From Myxococcales bacterium (GTDB lineage Bacteria > Myxococcota_A > Polyangia > Haliangiales > Haliangiaceae), in NCBI GenBank assembly GCA_028287115.1, contig JAQBQF010000151.1:34766-98765 (forward strand): a stretch of DNA of 64,000 nt, read 5' to 3'. Below, in pieces: positions 42,846 through 51,335 of the stretch. Below the pieces are notes generated by a model, which worked only from the letters and a program-made list of their open reading frames with translations, did not search any database and was not told the DNA's origin. The position numbers were made by a program, and so were the translations under genes. How positions within the stretch are numbered: the stretch's first letter is position 1; every line of letters starts with the position of its first letter.

Positions 42846-43967
42846 ATGAGCAGTGCGGGACACGACATCAACGGAGATTCCTGGGCGGCTGTCACCCACG
42901 AGGGCGTGAGAAACGTCTGGGCGCAATACAAAGTTCTTGAAGAGCAACTGCAGAAGGAAAGGAAGGACGAGGTCAAGAGCCGGTTGCTGCACAGATGGCC
43001 AGGGAACGCTCTGTTTGCTGTTCTCGGGATGGGGTCATGCGCTGCACTCTTCTGGTTGTATCGTGAAGGATATTCGATTGCGGTCTATACGAGAGGCCTG
43101 TACCTCTTCGCCGCTTCGATGTCTGCCGTGATTCTGCTATGGGGGCGAGCGCACAACGAGATCGGTGAGTCCGAGCCCAATAGATGGCTGCGCCTGCGTA
43201 TTCGAGGAAAGATTCTCGTCGTAGTGTCGTCCGTGACCTGTTTCGGTGCGGTAATCGGATTATATGACGAGCGCAGAAGTCACAGTCTGGAACAGCGTCG
43301 GTTTTTGGACGCTGAGGCAGAAGCTGCAAACCAGATAACGAAAGTGAATGAACTGTTGCGGGAAACCTCGTCTCTCCTCGAGCAGCGACTGGCAGAGATG
43401 AAACGACTCATCGGAGACGATGTGCTGACTCAGTTTCAAGCGATCAAGGCCGATGTCGAAGGCCTGAAGAGAGATTCACGAGCAATCCGCGGAGCGACTG
43501 ATCTAGTAAAGGGAATCAAGAGCGCCACGGACAATATCGCAGCAGTCAAGAGTGCCACAGACAACATCGCGGAGATCAAGATCGCAACCGACAGCATCAC
43601 GGGAATCAAGACCGCAACCGACAACATCAAGACCGCGACCGACAGCATCGCGGGAATCAAGTCCGCGACCGATAACATCGCAGGGATCAAGACTGCAACC
43701 GACAACATCAAGACCGCGACCGACAGCATCGCGGGCATCAAGTCCGCGACCGACAACATCGCGGCGATCAAGACCACCACCGACAACATCGCGGGGATCA
43801 AGACCACGACGGACAGCATCAAGACCGCGACCGACAATATTGCGGCTATTAAGACGGCGACGGACAGCATCGCCGCGATCAGGACCGCGACGGACAACAT
43901 CGCCGGGATCAAAGCAATTGTTGACCAGGTCGCAGGCATAGCGAGCGCGAACGATAAGAAGCAGTAG
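42846..43967 (+). CDS. membrane protein with long tandem coiled coil
   Basis: 373 residues: a polar N-terminal helix (1-50), three hydrophobic segments (52-72, 80-100, 120-140), then a coiled coil from about 145 to the end. From residue 226 the coil consists of near-identical 10-residue ATDNIAGIK-type units with occasional 7-residue ATDNIK units, about 14 in all. The layout suggests an inner-membrane protein with a long cytoplasmic or periplasmic rod. It is 81 bp downstream of the caspase fusion on the same strand with similar low GC, so it likely belongs to the same system as sensor or membrane effector. Confidence 0.75.
   Translation: MSSAGHDINGDSWAAVTHEGVRNVWAQYKVLEEQLQKERKDEVKSRLLHRWPGNALFAVLGMGSCAALFWLYREGYSIAVYTRGLYLFAASMSAVILLWGRAHNEIGESEPNRWLRLRIRGKILVVVSSVTCFGAVIGLYDERRSHSLEQRRFLDAEAEAANQITKVNELLRETSSLLEQRLAEMKRLIGDDVLTQFQAIKADVEGLKRDSRAIRGATDLVKGIKSATDNIAAVKSATDNIAEIKIATDSITGIKTATDNIKTATDSIAGIKSATDNIAGIKTATDNIKTATDSIAGIKSATDNIAAIKTTTDNIAGIKTTTDSIKTATDNIAAIKTATDSIAAIRTATDNIAGIKAIVDQVAGIASANDKKQ
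43521..43910 (+). repeat. 30/21-bp tandem repeats encoding the coiled-coil units
   Basis: Alternating 30-bp and 21-bp units coding for xATDNIAxIK (10) and xATDNIK (7). Units differ by few bases, pointing to recent expansion; 10 = 7+3 keeps coiled-coil phase with periodic insertions. Expect length differences among relatives and assembly difficulty here. Confidence 0.85.
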
Positions 43968-44145
43968 AGGCGAGTCCCAGAGTCACGGTCCCTTCGAAGA
44001 CAAGATGTCGTTCGCCACGCGTCCGATCGGCTCTCTGCAGCAATACGCTCCATGCCTCGCCGTTTACAAAAAGCGGATCGATCCATATCGTGACGATATT
44101 CCGCGTGCGTGTGGCCGGGTCCAGTGCGGAGAGGGGGGGATTCAT
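43909..44145 (-). CDS. possible small antisense-oriented protein
   Basis: 78 codons from ATG 44145 on the minus strand, lying mostly in the gap between the coiled-coil gene and the membrane-protein gene. The segment RNIVTIWIDPLFVNGEAWSV and ERHLVFEGTVTLGLAS has a convincing strand pattern rather than the Arg/Ser-rich look of random frames. Its last 20 codons overlap the end of the coiled-coil gene. No RBS. May be a real small gene, the remnant of one, or chance. Confidence 0.3.
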   Translation of the reverse strand: MNPPLSALDPATRTRNIVTIWIDPLFVNGEAWSVLLQRADRTRGERHLVFEGTVTLGLASTASYRSRSLCLRPGQQLL

Positions 44146-44250
44146 GGCGAGGTCCAAGCGATCGCGTTCGGGGAGTAAGAGTGCCCAAGCAGTTGGGGAC
44201 GACCGGCAACGGCTCGATATCGGCCATTGAGCCGGGAGGGATGGGGTTCC

Positions 44251-45837
44251 ATGTTCGCGAACACTCGCGCATATGTCGCGATCGTTGCCGCGGTCGCGCT
44301 GGCGTACTTCGAGATTCGTGCGGGCATCTATGCGTACGCAAACGCCGGACACCAGACCTTCGCTATCGCGATTGCCTGCCTAGCTGTCGTCGGCTTCGCG
44401 TTCATCGATCTCGTCCTCCGACCTCGCAAGGGCACGGCGGGTGTCGTCGTTCGGCGCTACCTCTCGTTCTGGGCGCTGGTGCCATTTCTCTGCGCTCTTG
44501 GCGCCTCTGCGTGGATGCACGTCCAGCAATGGCAGGACGGCATGGACGACATCGGCGTTGTCGCCGATGACCTCAAGCGTGCACTTTGCCCGACAACATG
44601 TGACTGGAACAAGCTGAGCGGCGATGACGTCGAGAGAGCCGTCGACGCGATGATCAAGCTTCGCTTCCCGGGAGACGACGCCAAGAGCGATGAGGCGCAC
44701 CAGTTCGATGAGATCGCGCGCGTGGTCGGCACAGATCTCGTTCGAGCCAAGGGAAATCGCGACCTGGTCGTCTCCAATGCGCAAGTCGACACGCTCCCTG
44801 GCTTCCTGCTCGCCTTCTCGGTACAGGCCTTATTTGTCCTGTGGATCCCGCTGTTGCTCGCGATGAAGATTCACAAGGCGTACCGCGAGCTCGGTCGACG
44901 AGCGCGCGAAACGTCCGAGTCGGACCGGAAGGGATTCACAGGTTCGGTCAACGAGAGAGATAAACGAATCCTGGGCGAGGGCCACGCATTCTTCGTACCC
45001 CGGTTCTGCTTCGGCGCTCTGCTGGTGCTCGGCACGAACTACGTGCTCGCTCCTTACGGCCTCAAGGCTTCTTACATCATGTCTCTCGTCGACGAGCACG
45101 CACTTCCCGGGCACGCATCCCAAACACTATGGTCGACGAGCTTCTCCGCCGCGCCGGTCATCGTGGTCGGCTTCGTGGGGTTCCTCATCTATGCGCTGAT
45201 CACGGCGACACAGCGCTTCATCCAAGACGATCTCGACGATCAGGCGCTGCTCTCGCTACTCGTACGCGGACTCGTGGTGATCCTGCTGAGCTTCGCGCTC
45301 TCGTCGTCGCCCATCGACGGCACGATCTCCCGCCTCTTCGTGTTCGTCGCCGGCGTGTTCCCCGTACGTGCGCTCGAGGCGCTGTCGAAGCGCGCTAACG
45401 TCGCCATCGATCCAGAGTTCGAGACCGAGACCACGAAGAGCTTCGAGGGTGTACCTAGTCTCGATCCGACCAAAGTTTTTGCGCTGCGCTCGGCTGGCAT
45501 TCAATCGAGCTACGACCTCGCAGCGATCCCGATCGAAGACATCGCGGCTCGCGTGCGAATCGATCCGCGACTTCTCGGACGTGCCGTCGATCGAGCAATC
45601 CTGATCGAAGCCGTCGGGCTCGAGCTTGCCAAGAAACTCGAACCGTTCGCGATCACATCCGCGACCGAGCTCGTGAACCTGAGCCGGGAAGGCACAGGCT
45701 TGCCCGATCCCGTCGCGAAGGCGTTTGGAGATACCGACACGAGCGTCAAGCGTCTGGCCGAGCGTCTCGCCGATGACGAGCGAGTCAAAACAGTCGCGGC
45801 GTGGCTCGGCGAGTCGCGCGGCAAGGTGGGCTCATGA
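44251..45837 (+). CDS. polytopic membrane protein with C-terminal HhH-like region
   Basis: 528 residues from ATG 44251 (a GGAGGG lies ten bases upstream). About eight transmembrane segments (near residues 5-25, 31-50, 65-82, 178-200, 245-265, 295-318, 330-350 and 357-375) with a large extramembrane loop between the third and fourth. The C-terminal 150 residues are soluble: DPTKVFALRSAGIQSSYDLAAIPIEDIAARVRIDPRLL resembles tandem helix-hairpin-helix or DUF4332-like folds. Overlaps the lipoprotein gene by ATGA. Function unknown; possibly a scaffold or channel. Confidence 0.7.
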   Translation: MFANTRAYVAIVAAVALAYFEIRAGIYAYANAGHQTFAIAIACLAVVGFAFIDLVLRPRKGTAGVVVRRYLSFWALVPFLCALGASAWMHVQQWQDGMDDIGVVADDLKRALCPTTCDWNKLSGDDVERAVDAMIKLRFPGDDAKSDEAHQFDEIARVVGTDLVRAKGNRDLVVSNAQVDTLPGFLLAFSVQALFVLWIPLLLAMKIHKAYRELGRRARETSESDRKGFTGSVNERDKRILGEGHAFFVPRFCFGALLVLGTNYVLAPYGLKASYIMSLVDEHALPGHASQTLWSTSFSAAPVIVVGFVGFLIYALITATQRFIQDDLDDQALLSLLVRGLVVILLSFALSSSPIDGTISRLFVFVAGVFPVRALEALSKRANVAIDPEFETETTKSFEGVPSLDPTKVFALRSAGIQSSYDLAAIPIEDIAARVRIDPRLLGRAVDRAILIEAVGLELAKKLEPFAITSATELVNLSREGTGLPDPVAKAFGDTDTSVKRLAERLADDERVKTVAAWLGESRGKVGS

Positions 45838-46502
45838 AGCGGTTCGTTGCGATCGTTACGATCGGTGCACTTCATGCTTGCTGCGGCCAATCGCAGAAGG
45901 TCAATTCCTTTGACGTTCAGCAGCGCACCGCATGTCCCGGCAGCAATGTCGTGGTCTCGTGGGACGTCACCGGTACCGCGAAACTCGCGATCCTGCCCAG
46001 GCCATCGGGAGCCTTCGAGCCGGAGCCTACGCCGGACGAGATTACGGCCGCCGAGAAAGCCGTTGACTCGAAGCATAGCGAACCGTTCGCGGTGAACGAG
46101 ACGACTTGGTTCGTGATCCGTGCGGTGGACGCCAAGCAGGCGAAGGAGCCGTGGCTCGGCAAGCAACACGTCGACGTGCCGGTCAAGGATGAGCCGAGAG
46201 GGCACGAGAGCACCTGCGATGGTTCCATCTGTCGCGCGACGTTCACGGTGCACGCGGACCACGACACGGCGCGCGTGTTGCGGATCTACGAGCCGAAGGC
46301 CAAGCAAGGCGGCAAGGCGCGTGATGCCACGATCTTCATTACGCATGCGTCATTCGATAATGAACGCCTCGAGCCCGGAAAGACCATCGACGTGCCCGTT
46401 CCACTAGAAGGCGAGTGGACACTCCAGACAACGCTGGCCGCCGGTGTGCCGTCGACCCCCCCGCCGGGCCTTTCAGTGATGCTTCATATCGGCTGTCCCT
46501 GA
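45834..46502 (+). CDS. lipoprotein in the membrane-protein/phosphoesterase operon
   Basis: 222 residues. Lipobox LHAC just after a short signal peptide. Strand-rich mature region beginning CPGSNVVVSWDVTG, an Ig-like opening, with further blocks FAVNETTWFVIRAVDAKQAKEPWLG and ATFTVHADHDTARVLRIY. Probable periplasmic or surface Ig-like protein. Translationally coupled to the membrane protein and nine bases before the phosphoesterase. Confidence 0.65.
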   Translation: MKRFVAIVTIGALHACCGQSQKVNSFDVQQRTACPGSNVVVSWDVTGTAKLAILPRPSGAFEPEPTPDEITAAEKAVDSKHSEPFAVNETTWFVIRAVDAKQAKEPWLGKQHVDVPVKDEPRGHESTCDGSICRATFTVHADHDTARVLRIYEPKAKQGGKARDATIFITHASFDNERLEPGKTIDVPVPLEGEWTLQTTLAAGVPSTPPPGLSVMLHIGCP

Positions 46503-46511
46503 GGAGAAACC

Positions 46512-47834
46512 ATGGCCAATCCGCTCGATCTGATAGACACGATCGTCGTCGTGATGATGGAGAATCGCTCCTTCGATCACGTTCTCGGGTTCCTCAGTCA
46601 CGAGTCGTTCGACGGTCGCAAGGACGTCGACGGCCTCCGCCAGCACAGCCCCGATTTCGACTGGGACAACTCCGATGACGATGGGGAGATGTATGCCCCA
46701 ACGGCGACACCGGACTGCTACGTCCCGCAGGACATGCCGCATGGCCGCGACGAGATCGCCACGCAGATGAACCACGGCTCGATGCTGGGGTTCATCAACT
46801 CGTACTTCGCTTACCAGAAAGTCGATCGCAGCCCGGTGCCGATGCGGTTCTGTCGGCCAGAGTGCATCCCGATCACGGCCGCGCTCGCGCGCAACTACAC
46901 CGTATGTGACCGTTGGTTCGCGTCGATTCCCGACGACACGTTTCCAAACCGGCTGATGTCGCTGAGCGGCTACACGAACATCGACGACACATCCGTCGTC
47001 AAGCCACCGCTGCACCTGCTGCCCGACCAGACGACGATCTTCGACTGGCTCAACAACAAACACAAGACCTACAAGATCTACGTCGACGCGAATCCGATCA
47101 CGAACGTCGGGCCCCCTGCAAGCATGCTGCTGATGGAGAACCAGTGGGGAAACGTCATTCGCAATGCCCACACACTCGACACGCTTGCGGGCCACTGGAA
47201 CAACGCACCCGCACCGGATGTCATCTACTGCGAGCCGTTCTTCAACGACTTCGCGACCGCGATCGGGGTGCACGGCAACTGCAATCATCCGCCGTTGCCG
47301 ATGGCGTATGGGGAGCTGTTCCTCAAGAAGGTCTACACCGCGCTGACCTCGAATCCCGCGCGCTGGGCACGGACGATGCTCATCATTTGCTACGACGAGC
47401 ACGGCGGATTCTTCGATCACGTCGCGCCGCCCGCGATGACGTACGGACCTCCGAAGGGCAGCCGATGGCTACAACCGAAGCCCTTTGACACGCTCGGCAT
47501 TCGCGTCCCTTCGATGATCGTCTCGCCGCTCGTCGATGCGAAGACCGCGAGTCACGACCTCTTCGACCACACGTCGATCCTGCAGCTCATGGTGGAGAAG
47601 TTCGGCACGCCCGCCGACCTTGCCTATTTCGGCGACGCCCCCAACAGGAAGAACAGCGGCATTCGCTCGCTCGCGACCGCACTGACGCGACAGGTCCCAC
47701 GGATGGACGACATCCTGACGCTGCCGGATCCTCCACCCCCCGCGGGACCCGCGACGACGCCGTCGATCAGCCAGGTGGCAGAGATTTTTCGCCAGGTGAT
47801 AGCCCTGGCTCCGAAGCTGAAGCTCGGACTCTGA
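46512..47834 (+). CDS. phospholipase C/AcpA-type phosphoesterase without signal peptide
   Basis: 440 residues; GAGGAGA precedes ATG. Family marks: VVVMMENRSFDHVLGF near the N-terminus, FPNRLMSLSGYT, CYDEHGGFFDHVAPP and FDHTSILQLMVEKFG. The same fold as the lipoprotein paralogue at 8 kb, but it starts directly at the catalytic domain with no export signal, so it is either cytosolic or exported by another route. Third gene of the operon with the membrane protein and lipoprotein. Substrate likely a phosphodiester or phosphomonoester; not identifiable. Confidence 0.85.
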   Translation: MANPLDLIDTIVVVMMENRSFDHVLGFLSHESFDGRKDVDGLRQHSPDFDWDNSDDDGEMYAPTATPDCYVPQDMPHGRDEIATQMNHGSMLGFINSYFAYQKVDRSPVPMRFCRPECIPITAALARNYTVCDRWFASIPDDTFPNRLMSLSGYTNIDDTSVVKPPLHLLPDQTTIFDWLNNKHKTYKIYVDANPITNVGPPASMLLMENQWGNVIRNAHTLDTLAGHWNNAPAPDVIYCEPFFNDFATAIGVHGNCNHPPLPMAYGELFLKKVYTALTSNPARWARTMLIICYDEHGGFFDHVAPPAMTYGPPKGSRWLQPKPFDTLGIRVPSMIVSPLVDAKTASHDLFDHTSILQLMVEKFGTPADLAYFGDAPNRKNSGIRSLATALTRQVPRMDDILTLPDPPPPAGPATTPSISQVAEIFRQVIALAPKLKLGL

Positions 47835-48187
47835 TCGCTACTCCAGCGCTGGACATGGATCGAGCTCGTGTGGGGAGCAGGAGAGAGCGCCGCCGGACTC
47901 CCAAGTCGCAGTGGATGCTCAGTACCGCCGGCTAACCCGGCCGGCTACTTGGTCCGCGATCCGACGGGCTCACTTTCTGTCAGCGAGGTATTGCGGAACA
48001 CGTATCGGTACGACTGACGCATCGACGACTGATCATGAAGTTTTGTGAATCGAATCTCGAGTGCGCTCTCGACCTCACACGACGATGAGATCGTGAATCA
48101 GAAGTCACAGCGACAGGCAAGGCACCCATCCGCGATGCCCGTTTGCGCAGCCCGGGCGCGGCATCGAAGTTGCTCCGGCGCGGAGCC
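47835..48187. other. 353-bp intergenic stretch
   Basis: Contains the inverted sequence GCCGGCTAACCCGGCCGGC near 47927, a plausible but weak hairpin without a clear T-run. No open frame shows gene-like features. It separates the phosphoesterase operon from the next lipoprotein. Confidence 0.35.
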
Positions 48188-48742
48188 ATGAAACTTCAGG
48201 TCCAAGGTCTGGCGTGTTTCGCGGCACTTCTTCACTTCACCGCGTGCGGGTCGAGCTCCGAGCCCGCGGCACCTGATGCGGGCTCCGGGTCGGCGGATGC
48301 GCAGTCGGGTCCGCAGTTTCATGCGCTTCCATTCAGCGGCGGGCAGGATGCGCCTGTCGTTGCCTCGGTCCAATATCGCTGCAGTGACCCCTTCGGCAAC
48401 GGCGGCGGCATCGTCGAAGCACAGGTCGTGATCACCGACCCGCAAGGACCGGGTGACGTGACGTTCTACACCGACGATCACCTCGGGATCTTTCTCTTCG
48501 ATCCGCCGAGCGGCCCGGAACATATCGACAGCTTCGAGCTCAAGGCCGATGGCGTGCACTGGCGGGTCGTTGCGAGCTCCGCTTCCAATGCCTGGGGTCT
48601 TCTCTACGCCAAGGACATGGCGAATCCGCAGAGCTACAACAACATCTGCGCGGCGAGCACCTGGCCGATGGATATCCTCGTCGTGGACCAGAGCGGTCAT
48701 GTGACCACCGGCCTCGTACGCGGGACGCTCGTCGGGAACTAA
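48188..48742 (+). CDS. secreted lipoprotein, unknown
   Basis: 184 residues starting MKLQVQGLACFAALLH with lipobox FTAC. A linker rich in Asp/Ser/Gly follows, then a strand-rich domain (PVVASVQYRCSDPFGNGGG, VVITDPQGPGDVTFYTDD). Two Cys in the domain may pair. No family recognised. ATG 48188 is preferred over the longer frame because it gives a standard signal peptide. Confidence 0.6.
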   Translation: MKLQVQGLACFAALLHFTACGSSSEPAAPDAGSGSADAQSGPQFHALPFSGGQDAPVVASVQYRCSDPFGNGGGIVEAQVVITDPQGPGDVTFYTDDHLGIFLFDPPSGPEHIDSFELKADGVHWRVVASSASNAWGLLYAKDMANPQSYNNICAASTWPMDILVVDQSGHVTTGLVRGTLVGN

Positions 48743-48944
48743 GCGGTCGAACGCTGACAGCTCGCGTGCCTGATCTCGTCGAACACTGCGAGATCTGCTC
48801 GACCGCACCCTACGCCGACGCGGAGCTCGAGTGATGAATCCGAGCTCTCGCTCGGGCGGTAGTCCATCGTCAACGTCAAGGCGGCGACCACGGAGGGCCG
48901 AGAGATTTGGCATTTCGATTGCCTTACTCCCAAACGAGGAGCTC

Positions 48945-49433
48945 ATGCGTAATTGGAAATTCCTTATCCTTCCCCTGACGGCCGCTTTGCTGAGCATCCC
49001 GCGCTCCGTAACGGCCCAGGTCTCTCTCAGTATAGGACAAGAACCGAATTGCCCGTACGGCTACTACGACACCGACCCATACACCTGCGCCCCATACGGA
49101 TACTACGGGCCCGAATGGTTCGACAACGGCGCGTTCATCGGCGCCGGCCCTTGGTTCCGAGGCTCCGGCGATTTCATTGGCCATGTCGATAACCGATTCG
49201 ATCCGCGTCGTGGCTACGGTGGTCCACATCCGTTCCGTGGAGACCAGGCCTTCAATCACTTCCACGCGAACGAGATGCGTGATGGGCGTGGTCACGCCTT
49301 CGGCGGAGGCCAAATGGGCGGCGGCGGCCACATCGGCGGCGGCGGCCACATGGGCGGGGGCGGTCACATGGGCGGGGGCGGTCACATGGGCGGCGGCGGC
49401 GGCGGCCACGGCGGCGGTGGCGGCCATCGCTAG
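48945..49433 (+). CDS. small secreted Gly-rich protein (PYGYYGPEWF family)
   Basis: 162 residues. GAGGAG three bases before the ATG; signal peptide ends SVTA. The mature part opens with the conserved CPYGYYDTDPYTCAPYGYYG block and then GPEWFDNGAFIGAGPWF and DNRFDPRRGYGG, a small secreted family seen in several phyla, followed by a GGGGHMGGGGH tail. The poly-Gly-His tail may be flexible or metal-binding. Function unknown. Confidence 0.7.
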   Translation: MRNWKFLILPLTAALLSIPRSVTAQVSLSIGQEPNCPYGYYDTDPYTCAPYGYYGPEWFDNGAFIGAGPWFRGSGDFIGHVDNRFDPRRGYGGPHPFRGDQAFNHFHANEMRDGRGHAFGGGQMGGGGHIGGGGHMGGGGHMGGGGHMGGGGGGHGGGGGHR

Positions 49434-49777
49434 ATCAGCGTCGAGCGTGACCGTAATGCCATGATGATGTGGCGGGAGAGAGGACCTGCCGCATGCTCTC
49501 GAGCGCACAGTCGCAGCGCTCACGCGAGCAGTTTTGCATAGGAACCGATCCGATTCCGCTCGTCGGGATTCGGCTCTCAGAGAGTCCGGACTGGCATTCG
49601 TGTTTCAGAACTTCCGCCGGACGCGGGCGTCGCGATCGACACGGGTCCCCTGCAGTAACGACCGAAACGCAGGTATCGGAACACACCCTGTGTGGCGCGA
49701 GCTGGAGCGCTCGGTCAAGTTTCATCCGACTTGTGTTGCACGCGGGTGTCGGACGCTTGCGGCGATCTCGACGCGTC
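49434..49777. other. 344-bp intergenic stretch
   Basis: Between the Gly-rich protein and the convergent MBL hydrolase. Open frames here are Arg/Ser-rich without motifs, RBS or signal peptides. I see nothing supported. Confidence 0.4.
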
Positions 49778-50419
49778 TCACGCCCGAACGAATGGATTCG
49801 CGCGCGCTTCGTCGCCGAGCGACGTCGTTGGACCGTGACCGGGAATCACGACGGTGTCGAGGTCGCGTGTGAATAGACGCTGCTGGATCGATTGCACGAT
49901 CTGCTTGCTGTCACCGCCGGGTAGGTCGGTGCGGCCGATGCCGCGGCGGAACAGGGTGTCACCTGCGAACAAGAGACGTCCCGCGTCGGGATCGTGGACC
50001 TCGAAGCACACGGAGCCAGGTGTGTGCCCCGGCGTATGAATGACCTCGAGCGAGCGATTGCCGAGCGTGATGCGATCGGCGTGATCGATCCAGCGTTCGA
50101 CCGGCACCGTCGCCTGCACCTTCCAGCCGAACATCGCGGCTTGCATCGCGAAGCCGTCGTAGAGGAAGGCATCACCGCGGTGGAGGCACACCTCGCCACC
50201 GTGAGCCTGCTTGACGTCGCGCGTGCAGTAGATGTGATCGAGATGCGCGTGCGTGTGGATGATCGAGCGAACGGTGAGATCGTAGTGCGCGACGAGCTCC
50301 GCGATGCGCTGGGTCTCGCCGCCCGGATCGATCACGACGGCTTCTTTCGTGTCACCACATGCGAGCACGGTGCAGTTGCATTGAAATGCGCCGGCGGGGA
50401 ATGTCTCGCGAATCAACAC
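49778..50419 (-). CDS. metallo-beta-lactamase fold hydrolase (glyoxalase II-like)
   Basis: 213 residues with the full MBL metal-binding set: HTHAHLDH (55-62), TPGHTPGSV, AGDTLFRRGIGRTD and GHGPTT. This spacing is that of glyoxalase II or related thioesterases acting on hydroxyacyl-glutathione or similar thioesters in the cytoplasm. The opening LIRETFPAGAFQCNC is typical of the YcbL group. Alone on its strand. Confidence 0.9.
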   Translation of the reverse strand: MLIRETFPAGAFQCNCTVLACGDTKEAVVIDPGGETQRIAELVAHYDLTVRSIIHTHAHLDHIYCTRDVKQAHGGEVCLHRGDAFLYDGFAMQAAMFGWKVQATVPVERWIDHADRITLGNRSLEVIHTPGHTPGSVCFEVHDPDAGRLLFAGDTLFRRGIGRTDLPGGDSKQIVQSIQQRLFTRDLDTVVIPGHGPTTSLGDEARANPFVRA

Positions 50420-50727
50420 GTGTCAGGTGTAGCGCACGGTCGAGCCTCGAGGTGGGAGAAGATCCGGACCGGGGATGCGTTCCGATCACCTCGCCGACAT
50501 CATGGCGCTCGTCGACGGCGAATCAGCGATTCGCGACATCGCTGTCACGGTCGCTGCCCACGCTGATGTGCAGCGGCTCGTGATCCAAGTATACTTGCGC
50601 CTAGCATGGCTGTTGCAAACCACGGCGACGAAGACAACCACTCGCAGTCGTTGTGGCCCTCTCGGCGGAAGGCTTCTACGGCGAGTGATCAACCAGCGCC
50701 CGCACGACACTGGCTCGGAGGCCTCGG
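50420..50727. other. 308-bp gap with a weak PqqD-like trace
   Basis: A plus-strand frame beginning at 50475 reads MRSDHLADIMALVDGES and RDIAVTVAAHADVQRLVIQ, which has the LxxLVDG and helix spacing of PqqD/small winged-helix domains, but downstream it becomes low-complexity and runs into the next gene out of frame. Treat as a possible remnant only. Confidence 0.25.
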
Positions 50728-51123
50728 ATGACTCGTACAATGCACTTCTGGTTCATCGGGCTCGCCCTCGCGGGCTGCGCCGACACGCCCACGCCGACCA
50801 CCTGTCGTCCGTCGCTCACGGAATTCTGCGCGACGTCGTCGGTCCCTTGCCCGATGACCTGGTCGGCTGCGCAAGATCCGACGTCTTGGGGGGGCTGTGG
50901 CGGTCGCACGTCCAACACTCTGGTGCTCGAGAGCTGCAACAACGTCAGGGTCGCTGAGTTGTGGGGAGTGGACGCCAGCACCGACTATTATTACGACGCA
51001 TCGACCGGTGAGCTCCTGACCGTTTCGTCACACCTTGCCATTCGCCCACAAGATGTTTGCGTCGCAGGAGCACCGCAGACTGAGGTCTGCAACGATCCTG
51101 CGCCGCGCGACCTCTGTCCATAA
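50728..51123 (+). CDS. small Cys-rich lipoprotein
   Basis: 131 residues with lipobox LALAGC. The short mature part has several Cys (TTCRPSLTEFCATSSVPCP, GGCGG, SCNNVR, DVCVAG, EVCNDP, DLCP), suggesting a tightly disulfide-bonded extracytoplasmic domain. No family recognised. Monocistronic. Confidence 0.6.
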   Translation: MTRTMHFWFIGLALAGCADTPTPTTCRPSLTEFCATSSVPCPMTWSAAQDPTSWGGCGGRTSNTLVLESCNNVRVAELWGVDASTDYYYDASTGELLTVSSHLAIRPQDVCVAGAPQTEVCNDPAPRDLCP

Positions 51124-51335
51124 CCAAGCCCGACACATCGCCCTCAGTCGCGGCATGGTCGTGCCGCGTACAGCGGACGCAAGGCGAGCAAGGTGCTCTC
51201 CGCACTCCGGCGGGGTCGTTACGACGGCGACCCGCTCGTCGGACGTGGTGGTCTGGACTCCGCCGCGCTCGCGCGGTGAATCGTCGGCCGACCGGCAACA
51301 CGCATCCGGACGACTGCTTGCACGCGAACCAGCCT

